The translations under genes were made by a program, and so were the position numbers. The notes below the pieces were generated by a model that was given only the letters and a program-made list of their open reading frames with translations, made no database searches and was not told the DNA's origin. A DNA stretch of 64,000 nt from Kribbella capetownensis (lineage in GTDB: Bacteria > Actinomycetota > Actinomycetes > Propionibacteriales > Kribbellaceae). The stretch is from contig NZ_SJKD01000006.1 of assembly GCF_004331485.1 (NCBI RefSeq), positions 434,001 to 498,000 on the forward strand. The letters are read 5' to 3'. Below, piece after piece: positions 50,950 to 60,594 of the stretch. Numbering within the stretch: position 1 is the first letter of the stretch; the number at the start of each line of letters is the position of its first letter.

Positions 50950-51654
50950 CTAACTCAGGCCGAGGCGTTTGGTGAGGCGAGGGCCTCGTTTGATTTTTAT
51001 TTCGCCGAGGATGGCGGTGCCGCGGATGTGGAAGGTGGTGGGGGTGGCCGGAGTGGCCGGGTCGGCGGCGGAGAGGGCCGATTCCTGTTCGGAGATCGAG
51101 CCGAGGATGGGGTTGCTGTCCAGGTGGACGATCGCGTTGCGCGGGACGCGGATCTTCACGTCGGCCAGGATCGACTTCACCTCGACGAAGACCTCGGCGT
51201 ACGGGAGCTGGGCCTCGGTGTAGTCCAGGGTGACGTCGCCGAGGACGGCGTTGATCTCCTGGCGCTGCGGGACCAGCCAGTTGCCGGTGCGCTTCGTCTC
51301 CGACATGAACACGTTGATGACCGGGCCGGCCTCGACCATGGCCCCGCCGTAGTGCGGGCTCACGGCCGGCACCTCCGAGGCACCCGGGACGCGCGGGCCG
51401 TTCGGCAGGTCCGCGGTGATCTCGACCAGATCGCCGTACGTCTTGGAGGCGTACAGCTGTTCCAGCCGCTCCTCGAGCTCGCCGTACGACAGCCGGCCCT
51501 CGCCCGCGGCGTCGCGCAGTACGTCGGCGACCTCCTCCCGCTCGAGGTCGGAGACCCGGCGCCGCAGCGCCAGCTCGTCACCCGTCGCCGGCGCGGGCTG
51601 CGCGGGCACCGAGTCCTGCGGTCGGTTGTCCTGGGGAACCTCATCCTGGGCCAC
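50950..51654 (-). CDS. DUF1707 and LiaF-like (cell-wall-active antibiotics response) domain protein
   Basis: 234 residues from a GTG. After a Pro/Gln-rich lead, residues 35-85 form the DUF1707 (SHOCT-like) module: RVSDLEREEVADVLRDAAGE then YASKTYGDLVEITADLP. The C-terminal half (about 120-230) is a beta-helix-like domain of the LiaF C-terminal type: VLGDVTLDYTEAQLPYAEVF, VRVPRN-like IRVPRNAIVHLDSNPILGSI and IRGTAILGEIKIKRGP. There is no membrane helix. Such proteins are thought to sit under the membrane and respond to envelope stress. Confidence 0.83.
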   Translation of the reverse strand: MAQDEVPQDNRPQDSVPAQPAPATGDELALRRRVSDLEREEVADVLRDAAGEGRLSYGELEERLEQLYASKTYGDLVEITADLPNGPRVPGASEVPAVSPHYGGAMVEAGPVINVFMSETKRTGNWLVPQRQEINAVLGDVTLDYTEAQLPYAEVFVEVKSILADVKIRVPRNAIVHLDSNPILGSISEQESALSAADPATPATPTTFHIRGTAILGEIKIKRGPRLTKRLGLS

Positions 51655-51781
51655 GTCAGCACGATACGCGCGGACGGCACCAACCGCCGACGGGAATCAT
51701 CCCCGATTCACCCCTGATCCCGCCCCTGAGCCCGCCGGATAAAGTTGGCGTATCCAGACCACATGCCATGGAGGTACGCCG

Positions 51782-53446
51782 GTGTCCGCCGACTTCAACT
51801 ACTCCGATCTGTTGCCCCTGGGTGCCGACGACACGGAGTACCGGCTGCTGACGACCGAAGGTGTCAGCACGTTCACGGCCGGCGGCCGGACGTTCCTGCA
51901 GATCGAGCCCGACGTACTGCGCGCGCTGACCGCGGAGGCGATGCACGACATCTCGCACTACCTGCGGACCGCGCACCTGGAGCAGTTGCGCCGGATCATC
52001 GACGACCCGGAGGCGTCCGGGAACGACCGGTTCGTCGCCCTGGATCTGCTGAAGAACGCGAACATCTCCGCCGGCGGCGTACTGCCGATGTGCCAGGACA
52101 CCGGGACCGCGATCGTGATGGGCAAGAAGTCCGAGGGTGTGCTCACCGGCGCGGCCGACGAGGAGTGGATCAGCCGCGGGGTGTACGACGCGTACACCAA
52201 GCTGAACCTGCGCTACTCGCAGATGGCGCCGCTGACCATGTGGGACGAGAAGAACACCGGCTCGAACCTGCCGGCCCAGGTCGAGCTGTACTCGACCCCG
52301 GACCACGGCGACCCGGCGTACAAGTTCCTGTTCATGGCCAAGGGTGGCGGCTCGGCGAACAAGTCGTTCCTGTTCCAGCAGACCAAGGCGGTGCTCAACC
52401 CGGACGGGATGATGACGTTCCTGGACGAGAAGATCCGCTCCCTCGGTACGGCGGCCTGCCCGCCGTACCACCTGGCGATCGTCGTCGGCGGCACGTCGGC
52501 GGAGTACGCGCTGAAGACCGCGAAGTACGCGTCCGCGCACTATCTCGACTCGCTGCCGACCTCGGGATCGCCGCTGGGGCACGGGTTCCGCGACGTGAGG
52601 CTCGAGGAGGAGGTCTTCAAGCTCACGCAGGAGTTCGGGATCGGGGCGCAGTTCGGCGGCAAGTACTTCTGCCACGACGTGCGGGTGATCCGGCTGCCGC
52701 GGCACGGCGCATCCTGCCCGGTCGCGATCGCGGTGTCGTGTTCGGCGGACCGGCAGGCGCTGGCGAAGATCACGCCGGAGGGTGTGTTCCTGGAGCAGCT
52801 CGAGCGGGACCCGGCGCGGTTCCTGCCGGACACCACCGACGAGCACCTCGCCGACGATACCGAGGTGCTCCGGATCGACCTGAACCGGCCGATGAGCGAG
52901 ATCCGCGCGGAGCTGACCAAGCTGCCGGTGAAGACCCGGCTGTCGCTGAGCGGACCGCTGGTCGTCGCGCGGGACATCGCGCACGCGAAGATCAAGGAGC
53001 GGCTGGACGCGGGCGAGCCGATGCCGCAGTACCTGCGCGACCACGCCGTGTACTACGCGGGTCCGGCGAAGACTCCGCAGGGATACGCGTCGGGATCCTT
53101 CGGGCCGACGACGGCTGGGCGGATGGACGCGTACGTCGACCAGTTCCAGGCGGCCGGTGGATCGTTCGTGATGCTTGCCAAGGGCAACCGCTCGGCCAAG
53201 GTGACGCAGGCGTGCAAGGAGCACGGCGGGTTCTATCTCGGCTCGATCGGTGGTCCGGCGGCCCGGCTGGCGCAGGACTGCATCAAGTCGGTGGACGTGG
53301 TCGAGTACGCCGAGCTCGGGATGGAAGCCGTCTGGAAGATCGAGGTCGAGGACTTCCCGGCGTTCGTCGTGGTCGACGACAAAGGCAACGACTTCTTCAC
53401 CGACACCCGCAAACCAGTCCCCCTCACCGTGCGGCCCCGCAGCTAA
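51782..53446 (+). CDS. Fumarate hydratase class I (iron-sulfur)
   Basis: 554 residues from a GTG, single-chain class I fumarase. The iron-sulfur cysteines are in [34 protein letters not shown] and [15 protein letters not shown]. The C-terminal beta domain contains [20 protein letters not shown] and [20 protein letters not shown]. It hydrates fumarate, the product of the SDH encoded at 4-7.6 kb. A class II enzyme (fumC, 55544-56947) is 2.1 kb away, so the organism has both an oxygen-sensitive and a stable form. A hairpin incorporates its stop codon. Confidence 0.93.
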   Translation: MSADFNYSDLLPLGADDTEYRLLTTEGVSTFTAGGRTFLQIEPDVLRALTAEAMHDISHYLRTAHLEQLRRIIDDPEASGNDRFVALDLLKNANISAGGVLPMCQDTGTAIVMGKKSEGVLTGAADEEWISRGVYDAYTKLNLRYSQMAPLTMWDEKNTGSNLPAQVELYSTPDHGDPAYKFLFMAKGGGSANKSFLFQQTKAVLNPDGMMTFLDEKIRSLGTAACPPYHLAIVVGGTSAEYALKTAKYASAHYLDSLPTSGSPLGHGFRDVRLEEEVFKLTQEFGIGAQFGGKYFCHDVRVIRLPRHGASCPVAIAVSCSADRQALAKITPEGVFLEQLERDPARFLPDTTDEHLADDTEVLRIDLNRPMSEIRAELTKLPVKTRLSLSGPLVVARDIAHAKIKERLDAGEPMPQYLRDHAVYYAGPAKTPQGYASGSFGPTTAGRMDAYVDQFQAAGGSFVMLAKGNRSAKVTQACKEHGGFYLGSIGGPAARLAQDCIKSVDVVEYAELGMEAVWKIEVEDFPAFVVVDDKGNDFFTDTRKPVPLTVRPRS

Positions 53447-53456
53447 CCCTGCGGGG
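53435..53456 (+). terminator. Terminator hairpin overlapping the class I fumarase stop
   Basis: CCCCGCAG (53435-53442) pairs with CTGCGGGG (53449-53456). The stop codon TAA is in the 6-base loop. Confidence 0.6.
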
Positions 53457-53648
53457 AAATGAGCGCTGTGCACCCGCAGGCCGGTTCCACCGACCGTCCG
53501 GCCGGGGAGCTGGACCTGCAGGTCATCACGACCGGCTGTTGCCGGTGCGGCTGAGGGGGAGCGAGGCGTGGTGATGGCCAGGGGGCCGGAGCTGGGTGGT
53601 TGACGTTGGCGGGGGATCGCCGGAGGCTCGGGAGTGGGGGTGGTTGTG

Positions 53649-54077
53649 ATGGGGCGGCGGATGCTGCGGGTGGGGAATCGGATCGGGGTGTGGATGTATC
53701 GCACGCTCGATGGGCGGTGGGCGAGTGGGAGCAAGGACGTGCACGTCCTGATGCTGACCACGCCCGGCCGGCGGACCGGAGTACCACGGTCGACCTGCGT
53801 GCGGTACCTGGAGGCGCCGGACGGACTACTGGTGTGGGGAACAGGGTCGGGCTCCAGGCAGGATCCGGACTGGTTCCGCAACCTGCGCGCGGTCGAGATG
53901 ACCGACGTGCAGATCGGCGCGAAGCACGTCCGGATGCGTCCGCGGGAGTTGACCGGGGTGGAGCGGCAGACCGCGTGGACCGATGTCATCCTGCGCGAGG
54001 ATCCAGGTATCGGCCGGTTCGCGACCAAGGCCAAGCGCACGATTCCGGTCGCCGTACTGGAACCGGAGCAGCGCTGA
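53649..54077 (+). CDS. Deazaflavin (F420)-dependent nitroreductase family protein (Ddn-like)
   Basis: 142 residues from the ATG at 53649; earlier in-frame GTGs exist. The split-barrel fold is seen in VHVLMLTTPGRRTGVPRSTC and YLEAPDGLLVWGTGSGSRQD with PDWFRNLRA, the F420-binding signature of the Ddn/DDN family. Enzymes of this group reduce quinones or nitro compounds with F420H2. A Rv3547-type role in quinone homeostasis is common. It sits alone between the fumarase and a small ORF on the other strand. Confidence 0.83.
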   Translation: MGRRMLRVGNRIGVWMYRTLDGRWASGSKDVHVLMLTTPGRRTGVPRSTCVRYLEAPDGLLVWGTGSGSRQDPDWFRNLRAVEMTDVQIGAKHVRMRPRELTGVERQTAWTDVILREDPGIGRFATKAKRTIPVAVLEPEQR

Positions 54078-54079
54078 CC

Positions 54080-54238
54080 TCAGCTGGCCTGGCTTTCGAC
54101 CGGCTCGGGGAGCTTGACCAGGACGGCCCTGGCGGCTCGCACGAGGTCGGCTTCGTTGTGGCCGAAGGCCTGGAGGTAGCTGCCGAGGGCGGATCGCAGT
54201 AGTTGCAGCTCCTCGGTTTCCAGCTCGATGGTGTACAT
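54080..54238 (-). CDS. Small uncharacterised helical protein
   Basis: 52 residues from the ATG at 54238: an acidic, leucine-rich helix (ELETEELQLLRSALGSYLQA) and a second helix with basic residues (LVRAARAVLVKLPEPVES). No domain is recognised. The ribosome-binding site is weak. It fits exactly between the Ddn-like gene (3 bases) and the P-loop gene. Codon use is normal for the region, so it may be real, but the evidence is modest. Confidence 0.5.
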   Translation of the reverse strand: MYTIELETEELQLLRSALGSYLQAFGHNEADLVRAARAVLVKLPEPVESQAS

Positions 54239-54300
54239 GATTCCAAGGTAAGTCCGAACCCGGCAGATGGAACCGCTCGTGATGCACCCGTTGTCAGCGG

Positions 54301-54867
54301 TCAACCGACGGGCCAGCCGGCCTTGCCGAGGATCTCGGCCGCGGTCTCCGCCGGAGAACCGTCGTTGGTGACCGTGAAGTCCTCGATCGGCTGGTGAGTT
54401 GCGCCCTCGGCCAGTGCCGCCTGCAGGTCCCAGTCGGGTCCGCGGGTCGACCGGGTCCGCGCTGCCACCAGGTCCGGCGAGGTCAGCATCCTGACCATCC
54501 GTACGTCGCAGTCGGCCAGCGCCTGCGTGTACGCCGCTCTGAGCTCGGCGGTCTCGACATGCCCACTCACGATCAGGAAGCGGGCACCCACGTCACGGTA
54601 GGTGGGCCAAACGGCCGCAAGGTTGCGCGCCTTGAGCCGGTCATAAAACCGAAGCCCAGAATCCGGCCCAGAATGCGGCCCAGAATCCGGCACCGAATCC
54701 GGTGCCGCGGTCGGTGCCTGTGGCGGCGGGCCGAACTGGCCCACGGCGTCCAGGTCGAGCACGGCGGCCGGGTGACCACCAGCCGTGAGGAGGCGGGCGA
54801 TCGCCTGAGCGACCGTGGTCTTGCCAACTCCCCCACCGCCGGAGAGCAGCAGCGCCTGCGCGCTCAA
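54301..54867 (-). CDS. P-loop nucleotide-binding (kinase-like) protein
   Basis: 188 residues from a TTG that overlaps the DUF402 stop codon (TTGA). Walker A is SGGGGVGKTT at about residues 8-17, and AVLDLDAVGQFG follows as a likely nucleotide- or Mg-binding acidic site. The region RFLIVSGHVETAELRAAYTQ reads like the central sheet of small gluconate-kinase or AAA-type proteins. A Pro-Asp-Ser-Gly repeat (about residues 55-71) is encoded by four 12-bp tandem repeats. Third gene of a fumC-DUF402 operon. Substrate unknown. Confidence 0.72.
   Translation of the reverse strand: MSAQALLLSGGGGVGKTTVAQAIARLLTAGGHPAAVLDLDAVGQFGPPPQAPTAAPDSVPDSGPHSGPDSGLRFYDRLKARNLAAVWPTYRDVGARFLIVSGHVETAELRAAYTQALADCDVRMVRMLTSPDLVAARTRSTRGPDWDLQAALAEGATHQPIEDFTVTNDGSPAETAAEILGKAGWPVG
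54655..54702. repeat. Four tandem 12-bp repeats in the P-loop gene
   Basis: CCCAGAATCCGG, CCCAGAATGCGG, CCCAGAATCCGG and CACCGAATCCGG lie end to end. They keep the frame and encode a P-D/H-S-G repeat in a loop of the protein. Confidence 0.85.
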
Positions 54868-55547
54868 CTGTGCAACTCTTCGGCGATCAGGACCGGCTGA
54901 TGCGACGTCGGCGCCATCGGCAGCCGCCAGTCCGGTGGCGCCGTCCACTTCTGCCAACCGTCCGAGAACGGCGACGTCCAGGCCTCGATGTCCCGGACGG
55001 CCTCATGGGCATCGGCGATGATGCGCTCGGCCCCGGCCGCCGTGAAGCGCCCAGCGGTGACCGCACCCTCCAGCTCGTCCTCATCCTTCCACTCGATCGT
55101 GCGATCCGGTCGAATCCACAGATCAAGGACGTGGTCGACAGTGCTGGTCCGGCGCGCCGCCGCATCGCGCACGTGCGGGGTCTCGAGGTTCACGTACCAG
55201 CCGCGGAAGCTGCCGTCCTCGGCCCAGAAGTGCCACACCGACCATGGCTTGCCCGGCGGCAACACCTTCAGGATCCCGGTCCCGCGCCAGACGTCGAGCT
55301 TCAGCACCCGGTCCTCGGTGAACATCGCGACCGGGCCGGCGTACCTCGTCTCGCGTCCGTCCACCAGTACGGGCTTGATCAGCGGCGTGCCGGGAGCGAG
55401 CCAGGCAACCAGGCCGTCCTCGTCGTCACGCACCACCGTCATCGGCCGGACGTTCGGCTTGTCCGCGTGCCGTCCGGTCCCCTCGTACACCCACTCGATC
55501 GTGGTCCCCGGCTGCCAGAAGCGCGCCTCCGCCGCGGCTGCCGTCAC
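54864..55547 (-). CDS. DUF402 family protein
   Basis: 227 residues from a GTG. The DUF402 core is visible: [40 protein letters not shown] and [20 protein letters not shown]. Known members include FomD (nucleotidyl phosphonate hydrolase) and Sa1684-like nucleoside diphosphatases; the DLxxxxxxxIxxKDEDE pattern with Asp residues supports a metal-dependent nucleotide hydrolase. Here the native substrate cannot be named. It starts in a GTGA overlap with the fumC stop and ends overlapping the P-loop gene. Confidence 0.85.
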   Translation of the reverse strand: MTAAAAEARFWQPGTTIEWVYEGTGRHADKPNVRPMTVVRDDEDGLVAWLAPGTPLIKPVLVDGRETRYAGPVAMFTEDRVLKLDVWRGTGILKVLPPGKPWSVWHFWAEDGSFRGWYVNLETPHVRDAAARRTSTVDHVLDLWIRPDRTIEWKDEDELEGAVTAGRFTAAGAERIIADAHEAVRDIEAWTSPFSDGWQKWTAPPDWRLPMAPTSHQPVLIAEELHS

Positions 55548-56947
55548 GGCTGCGCCGGCCGGGTCATGGACAGTACGTCGAGGGCCGCGTCCAACTGCTC
55601 CTCGGTCAGATCGCCCTTCTCGACATGTCCGTTCTCGATCACGACCTCGCGGATCGTCTTGCCCTGTTTGAGTGCGCTCTTCGCCACCGCGGCGGCGTTC
55701 TCGTAGCCGATGTAGCGGTTCAGCGGCGTCACGATCGACGGCGACGATTCGGCCAGCGCACGGGAGTGGTCGACGTTCGCGGTGATGCCGTCGACGCAGC
55801 GGTCGGCCAGCAGCCGGGAACTGTTTGCCAGCAGGGTGATCGACTCGAGTAGGTTGCGCGCGATCACCGGGAGCATCACGTTCAGCTCGAAGTTTCCGCC
55901 GGCACCGGCCACGGTGATCGTGGTGTCGTTGCCGATCACCTGGGCGGCGACCATCAGCGTCGCCTCGCAGATGACCGGGTTCACCTTGCCCGGCATGATG
56001 CTCGAGCCCGGTTGCAGGTCCGGCAGCGCGATCTCACCGAGCCCGGCGCGCGGCCCGGATCCCATCCAGCGCAGGTCGTTGCAGATCTTGGTCAGGCTGA
56101 CCGCGATCGTCTTCAGCTGCCCCGACAACTCGACCAGACCGTCGCGCGCACCCTGCGCCTCGAAGTGGTCGTCGGCCTCGCGCAACTCCAGACCGGTGCG
56201 CCGGTTCAGCTCGGTGATCACCTTCGCCGCAAAGCCTGGTGGTGTGTTGATCCCAGTCCCGACCGCCGTGCCACCCAGTGGAAGCTCGGCGACCCGCGGC
56301 AGCGTCGCACGCACCCGATCCGCACCGCGCCGCACCTGCTGCGCGTACCCGTTGAACTCCTGCCCGAGCGTCACCGGTGTCGCGTCCATCAGGTGAGTCC
56401 GCCCGGACTTCACCACCTCACCGAACTCGGATCCCTTACGGGACAGGGATTCCGCCAGGTGCTCGAGTGCCGGCAACAGCTCCTCGACGACACCCGCGGT
56501 GGCGGCGACGTGGATCGACGACGGGAACGTGTCGTTGCTCGACTGCGACGCGTTCACGTGATCGTTCGGATGCACGTCGGCGCCGAGGGCACGGGTCGCC
56601 AGCGTGGCCAGCACCTCATTGACGTTCATGTTCGTGGAGGTGCCGGAGCCGGTCTGGAACACATCGATCGGGAACTCCGCGTCGTACTCACCGCCGGTCA
56701 CCTGGTCCGCGGCGGCCACGATCGCGGCCGATCGCTCGCCGTCCAGCACGCCGAGCTCGGCGTTCACCACCGCCGCCGAGGCCTTGATCTGGGCGAGCGC
56801 ATGGATGAGCGCCGGCGCCAGCGGCCGGCCGGAGATCGGGAAGTTCTCCACCGCACGCTGGGTCTGCGCCCGCCACAACGCGTCCCGAGGCACCTTGACC
56901 TCGCCCATCGTGTCGTGCTCGATCCTGAATTCCGCATTGTCACCCAT
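55544..56947 (-). CDS. fumC: Fumarate hydratase class II
   Basis: 467 residues from the ATG at 56947. The fumarase/aspartase signature [11 protein letters not shown] is intact, as are [32 protein letters not shown] and [18 protein letters not shown]. It hydrates fumarate to malate without an iron-sulfur centre and tetramerises. It is the lead gene of an operon with the DUF402 and P-loop proteins. With the class I enzyme at 51782-53446 it gives two fumarases within 5.2 kb. Confidence 0.96.
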   Translation of the reverse strand: MGDNAEFRIEHDTMGEVKVPRDALWRAQTQRAVENFPISGRPLAPALIHALAQIKASAAVVNAELGVLDGERSAAIVAAADQVTGGEYDAEFPIDVFQTGSGTSTNMNVNEVLATLATRALGADVHPNDHVNASQSSNDTFPSSIHVAATAGVVEELLPALEHLAESLSRKGSEFGEVVKSGRTHLMDATPVTLGQEFNGYAQQVRRGADRVRATLPRVAELPLGGTAVGTGINTPPGFAAKVITELNRRTGLELREADDHFEAQGARDGLVELSGQLKTIAVSLTKICNDLRWMGSGPRAGLGEIALPDLQPGSSIMPGKVNPVICEATLMVAAQVIGNDTTITVAGAGGNFELNVMLPVIARNLLESITLLANSSRLLADRCVDGITANVDHSRALAESSPSIVTPLNRYIGYENAAAVAKSALKQGKTIREVVIENGHVEKGDLTEEQLDAALDVLSMTRPAQP

Positions 56948-56991
56948 ACCTGCAGAGTACGTCGCTCCACGCAGTCGCCGACGACCGATTG

Positions 56992-57648
56992 TCAAACTGT
57001 GGATAACGAACCCTGGTACACGTAGTACGTCTCGGCTCGCCCCTGCAGAGTCACCGGCACAGGCGTGACCGAACACACCCCGAAGACCGCTGTGACCGCG
57101 GTCTCCAACGCATCCGACGCTGACGACGACCAGACGGTCAGTGCGCCGCCGGCCCGCAGCTTCGACCGGCACACTGTCAGGAACGGCGACGCGTAGATGG
57201 CCGAGTTCTCGTTGTAGACAAGGAAGTCCGGGCCGTTGTCCACATCCAGCAGGATCCCGTCGAGGGACGCATCGGCCGACGCGGCAACAACCGCACGTAC
57301 GTCGCCGACGACCACGGACACCCGCGGATCGTCCAGCACCGACGGCACCAGTCCTGACCGCATCCACGCCACCAGGTCCGGCTCGATCTCCGCGACCACG
57401 ACCGCACCGAGCCGGTCGTCGGTCAGCAACGCACGGACGGTGTAGCCGAGCCCGAGACCACCGACCAGGACGCAATCAGGACGTTGTACCGAGGCCAGGG
57501 CTGCGGACGCGAGGAGCTCCTCGCTGGAGGTCTCACGGTCGTCCATCACGAAGACGCCGTTCACCCGCAGCTCGAGGGCGCCGTCGTCGTCACGCCGCCG
57601 CAGGACCAGCTCTCCCCGTTCACTGCTCTCCCGCGCGATCTCCGGCAC
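56992..57648 (-). CDS. Spermidine-synthase-like SAM-binding protein
   Basis: 218 residues. The Rossmann core is [20 protein letters not shown], then [20 protein letters not shown], and [20 protein letters not shown]. This pattern matches the spermidine synthase superfamily (SpeE-like). It lacks the N-terminal strand domain of genuine SpeE, so it may be a methyltransferase or orphan. Acceptor unknown. It is followed on the same strand by fumC but 44 bases away, probably a separate unit. Confidence 0.77.
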   Translation of the reverse strand: MPEIARESSERGELVLRRRDDDGALELRVNGVFVMDDRETSSEELLASAALASVQRPDCVLVGGLGLGYTVRALLTDDRLGAVVVAEIEPDLVAWMRSGLVPSVLDDPRVSVVVGDVRAVVAASADASLDGILLDVDNGPDFLVYNENSAIYASPFLTVCRSKLRAGGALTVWSSSASDALETAVTAVFGVCSVTPVPVTLQGRAETYYVYQGSLSTV

Positions 57649-57667
57649 GCCGACATCCTGCCAGGCC

Positions 57668-58252
57668 TCAGTAGTTCACCTTGAACCGCAGGTGCGTGGC
57701 ATTGCCCGACGGTACGACGTCGGTCCGCTCCAGCTGGTATTGCCTGCCGCCGAGATTCTCGAACAGCGGCGTCCCCGACTGCAGCAGAACCGGCACCAGA
57801 TGAATCTGGATCTCGTCGAGCAGTCCCGCGGCCAGGCACTGCTGCGCCGCGCTCGCACCGTGCACGCCGACGACCCGGTCGCCGGCCGCATCCTTGGCCG
57901 CCTTGACCGCCGCCTCGATGCCCTCGCTGACGAACGTGAACACCTTCGGCGCCCGCACGGTCTCCGCAGCGGGCGGGTTGTGGGTGAGGACGAAGCACGG
58001 CAGCTGCCCGGCCGGACCGCCGTCACCCCAGCCGCCGTCGCCCTCGGCCAGGTCGTACGACCGTCGGCCCATCAGGATCGCGCCGGCCGAGGCGACCATG
58101 CCGTCCAGGACTGCGGTGTCTTCCGGGAACGGCTCCCAGAGCCAGCGGTGCAGGATGTCGCCGCCGACGCCGAGCTGGTGTTCCCTGGTCACGTCCGGGC
58201 CGGTGATGTAACCGTCCAGCGACATCGAGAGGCCCGAGATGACGAGTGCCAT
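57668..58252 (-). CDS. Dihydrofolate-reductase-like (RibD C-terminal) protein
   Basis: 194 residues. It begins VISGLSMSLDGYITGPD, the pattern of the RibD_C/DHFR-like family, with ILMGRRSYDLAEGDGGWGDG and the late VGVHGASAAQQCLAAGLLDE then QIHLVPVLLQSGTPLF. Family members are NADPH-dependent reductases of mostly unknown substrate, and are common in actinobacteria. GAGGAG-like GAAGGAG precedes the ATG by 6 bases. It stands upstream of the spermidine-synthase-like gene by 19 bases and could share its transcript. Confidence 0.85.
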   Translation of the reverse strand: MALVISGLSMSLDGYITGPDVTREHQLGVGGDILHRWLWEPFPEDTAVLDGMVASAGAILMGRRSYDLAEGDGGWGDGGPAGQLPCFVLTHNPPAAETVRAPKVFTFVSEGIEAAVKAAKDAAGDRVVGVHGASAAQQCLAAGLLDEIQIHLVPVLLQSGTPLFENLGGRQYQLERTDVVPSGNATHLRFKVNY

Positions 58253-58351
58253 GATGACTCCTTCGAAGAGGTGATTCCTACTCCTCGAAGCCTGCCGGTC
58301 AGACGCCCGTACGCGCCTCCGCGATCAGCACGGAAACACCACGGAGAGGGC

Positions 58352-59050
58352 TCAGTACCAGCCCTTGGCCTGCGAGTGCCCCCAGGCCGAGCACGGCGAG
58401 CCGTACGCGTCCTCGATGTAGTCCAGGCCCCACTTGATCTGGGTGACCGGGTTGGTCCGCCAGTCCGAGCCGTACGCCGCCATCCGGTTGCCGGGCAGCG
58501 CCTGCGGGATGCCGTACGCCGTGGAGGTCGGGTTGTCGGCGTCGACGCGCCAGCGGGACTCCTTGTTCCACAGCTTCTCGAGGCAGCTGAACTGGCTCTC
58601 GCCCCAGCCGTGGTCGGGCAGGAGGTTCATCGCGACCTCCTTGGGCGTGCCCTCGAGCTTCTTCCGCTCGGCGTCGCGGCTGGCCCGCTCCTCGCGCGAG
58701 TCGTTGTCCTTCTCCTGCAGCGCCTTGTACCGCTTCAGGGCCGCGTTCTTGGCCGCGCGGACCGTGGCCGCCTTGTCCTGCGTCGCCTTCTTGGCCGCCG
58801 CGATGGCTTCGACCTGGTTGCGGAGCCGCACGACCTCCTTGGCCTGCTCATCGGGGCTGAGACCCTTGAGCGAGGGCGTTTTCGCCGCGTGCGCCTTCTC
58901 GCTGTTCAGCACGGCCATCTCGGCCCGGCCGGACACCTGTTCCGAGGCGACGCTGCTCCCGGGGGAGCTGAAGAGGTCGATACCGGCGACGACGGAGACG
59001 ACGACGATTCCAGTCACTGAGAGAACCGCGACGGAGCGCTTCGCTTTCAT
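58352..59050 (-). CDS. Exported lytic-transglycosylase-like protein (SLT fold)
   Basis: 232 residues from the ATG at 59050 (GGAAGGAC upstream). A signal or anchor helix (VAVLSVTGIVVVSVVAGI), a long lysine/alanine/glutamate-rich helical coil (about 50-140), then a lysozyme-like domain: WGESQFSCLEKLWNKESRWR, with the likely catalytic Glu, AYGIPQALPGNRMAAYGSDW and IKWGLDYIEDAYGSPCSAWG. Such proteins cut peptidoglycan glycan strands. It is a neighbour of phoH and the cis-prenyltransferase gene, as in many actinobacteria, so it may belong to wall synthesis. Confidence 0.85.
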   Translation of the reverse strand: MKAKRSVAVLSVTGIVVVSVVAGIDLFSSPGSSVASEQVSGRAEMAVLNSEKAHAAKTPSLKGLSPDEQAKEVVRLRNQVEAIAAAKKATQDKAATVRAAKNAALKRYKALQEKDNDSREERASRDAERKKLEGTPKEVAMNLLPDHGWGESQFSCLEKLWNKESRWRVDADNPTSTAYGIPQALPGNRMAAYGSDWRTNPVTQIKWGLDYIEDAYGSPCSAWGHSQAKGWY

Positions 59051-59141
59051 CTGTCCTTCCGAGGAAACCCGACCCCCGTCGGCTGGCAACAGGAACATAC
59101 TCTGGCGTAAACGGACCGTGATCACAAGCAGGTCACAGGCA

Positions 59142-59175
59142 ACGGTGCGGCCGCCCCGACGGGCGGCCGCACCGT
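59142..59175. terminator. Strong hairpin between phoH and the transglycosylase gene
   Basis: ACGGTGCGGCCGCC (59142-59155) and GGCGGCCGCACCGT (59162-59175) make a perfect 14-bp stem with a 6-base loop, 84 bases past the phoH stop codon. The flanks are unusually AT-rich for this genome. Confidence 0.75.
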
Positions 59176-59259
59176 ATGCTCTGAAGTCTTACGCGTGTTT
59201 TACAGACAGAGATTACCTAAGGGTAGAAACACTCCTTACCAATACCTTCCCCGCCCCGG

Positions 59260-60594
59260 TCACAGCTGCAGATCGTCCAGCATCTCGGTGACCAGCGCAG
59301 CGATCGGCGACCGCTCCGAACGGGTCAGCGTCACGTGGGCGAACAGTGGGTGCCCCTTGAGTTGCTCGACCACCGCGACCACACCGTCGTGCCGGCCGAC
59401 CCGCAGGTTGTCGCGCTGGGCCACGTCGTGGGTGAGCACGACCCGCGAGTTCGCGCCGACCCGGGACAGCACCGTCAGCAGGACGTTGCGCTCCAGCGAC
59501 TGGGCCTCGTCGACGATCACGAACGCGTCGTGCAGTGAGCGGCCGCGGATGTGGGTCAGCGGCAGCACTTCGAGCATGCCGCGGTCGATCACCTCGTCGA
59601 TCACGTCACTGCTGGTCAGCGCGCCGAGCGTGTCGTACACGGCCTGTGCCCACGGCTGCATCTTCTCCGACTCCGAGCCGGGCAGGTAGCCGAGCTCCTG
59701 GCCGCCCACCGCGAACAGCGGCCGGAAGACGACCACCTTCTTGTGCTGCCGCCGTTCCATCACCGCCTCGAGGCCGGCGCAGAGCGCGAGCGCGGACTTG
59801 CCGGTGCCGGCCCGGCCGCCGAGCGAGATGATCCCGACGTCGGGGTCCAGCAGCAGGTCGAGCGCGACCCGCTGCTCGGCCGACCGGCCGCGGATCCCGA
59901 ACGCCTCCCGGTCACCCCGGACCAGCCGGACCCGCTTGTCCGGCATCACCCGGCCGAGCGCACTGCCCCGCTCCGACAGCAGCACCAAGCCGGTGTGGGT
60001 CGGGAACTCACCGGCCTGCGGCAGCTCCAGTACGCCGTTCTCGTACAGGTCGTCGACCACGTGGGTCTCGACCTCGAGCTCGCTCATCCCGGTCCAGCCG
60101 GACTCCAGCGTCAGCTCGGCCCGGTACTCCTCGGCCATCAGGCCACAGGCCGACGCCTTGACCCGCATCGGCAGGTCCTTCGAGACCAGCGTGACGTCCC
60201 TACCCTCGGACTTGAAGTTGCAGGCGACGGCCAGGATGCGGCTGTCGTTGTCGCCGAGCCGGAAACCAGCCGGCAGGCTCTCCGGATCGGTGTGGTTCAG
60301 TTCGACCCGGAGGGTCCCACCCTTCTCCCCCACTGGCAGGGGCGCGTCCAGACGTCCGTACTGGATCCGGAGCTCGTCGAGCAGCCGCAGCGCGGTGCGA
60401 GCGAAGTAGCCGAGTTCCGGGTGATGCCGTTTGGCCTCCAATTCGGTGACGACGACCACCGGGACGACCACCTCGTGCTCGTCGAACCGCAGCATCGCGT
60501 GCGGGTCGGACAGCAGCACCGAGGTGTCCAGCACGAAGGTGCGCTGGGCCGGTGTGGATGAGGTACTTGACGCCTTGGCGTGGGTGGCAGCCAT
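59260..60594 (-). CDS. phoH: PhoH-family protein with N-terminal PIN domain (PhoH2 type)
   Basis: 444 residues from the ATG at 60594. The PIN RNase domain (about 18-150) starts [20 protein letters not shown] and contains [15 protein letters not shown] with its acidic residues. The PhoH RNA helicase-like ATPase domain (about 240-440) has Walker [14 protein letters not shown] and Walker [15 protein letters not shown]. In mycobacteria this architecture is PhoH2, an ATP-dependent RNA-unwinding nuclease with its own antitoxin. Here no antitoxin gene is recognisable; a long leader, rich in hairpins, precedes it instead. Confidence 0.93.
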   Translation of the reverse strand: MAATHAKASSTSSTPAQRTFVLDTSVLLSDPHAMLRFDEHEVVVPVVVVTELEAKRHHPELGYFARTALRLLDELRIQYGRLDAPLPVGEKGGTLRVELNHTDPESLPAGFRLGDNDSRILAVACNFKSEGRDVTLVSKDLPMRVKASACGLMAEEYRAELTLESGWTGMSELEVETHVVDDLYENGVLELPQAGEFPTHTGLVLLSERGSALGRVMPDKRVRLVRGDREAFGIRGRSAEQRVALDLLLDPDVGIISLGGRAGTGKSALALCAGLEAVMERRQHKKVVVFRPLFAVGGQELGYLPGSESEKMQPWAQAVYDTLGALTSSDVIDEVIDRGMLEVLPLTHIRGRSLHDAFVIVDEAQSLERNVLLTVLSRVGANSRVVLTHDVAQRDNLRVGRHDGVVAVVEQLKGHPLFAHVTLTRSERSPIAALVTEMLDDLQL

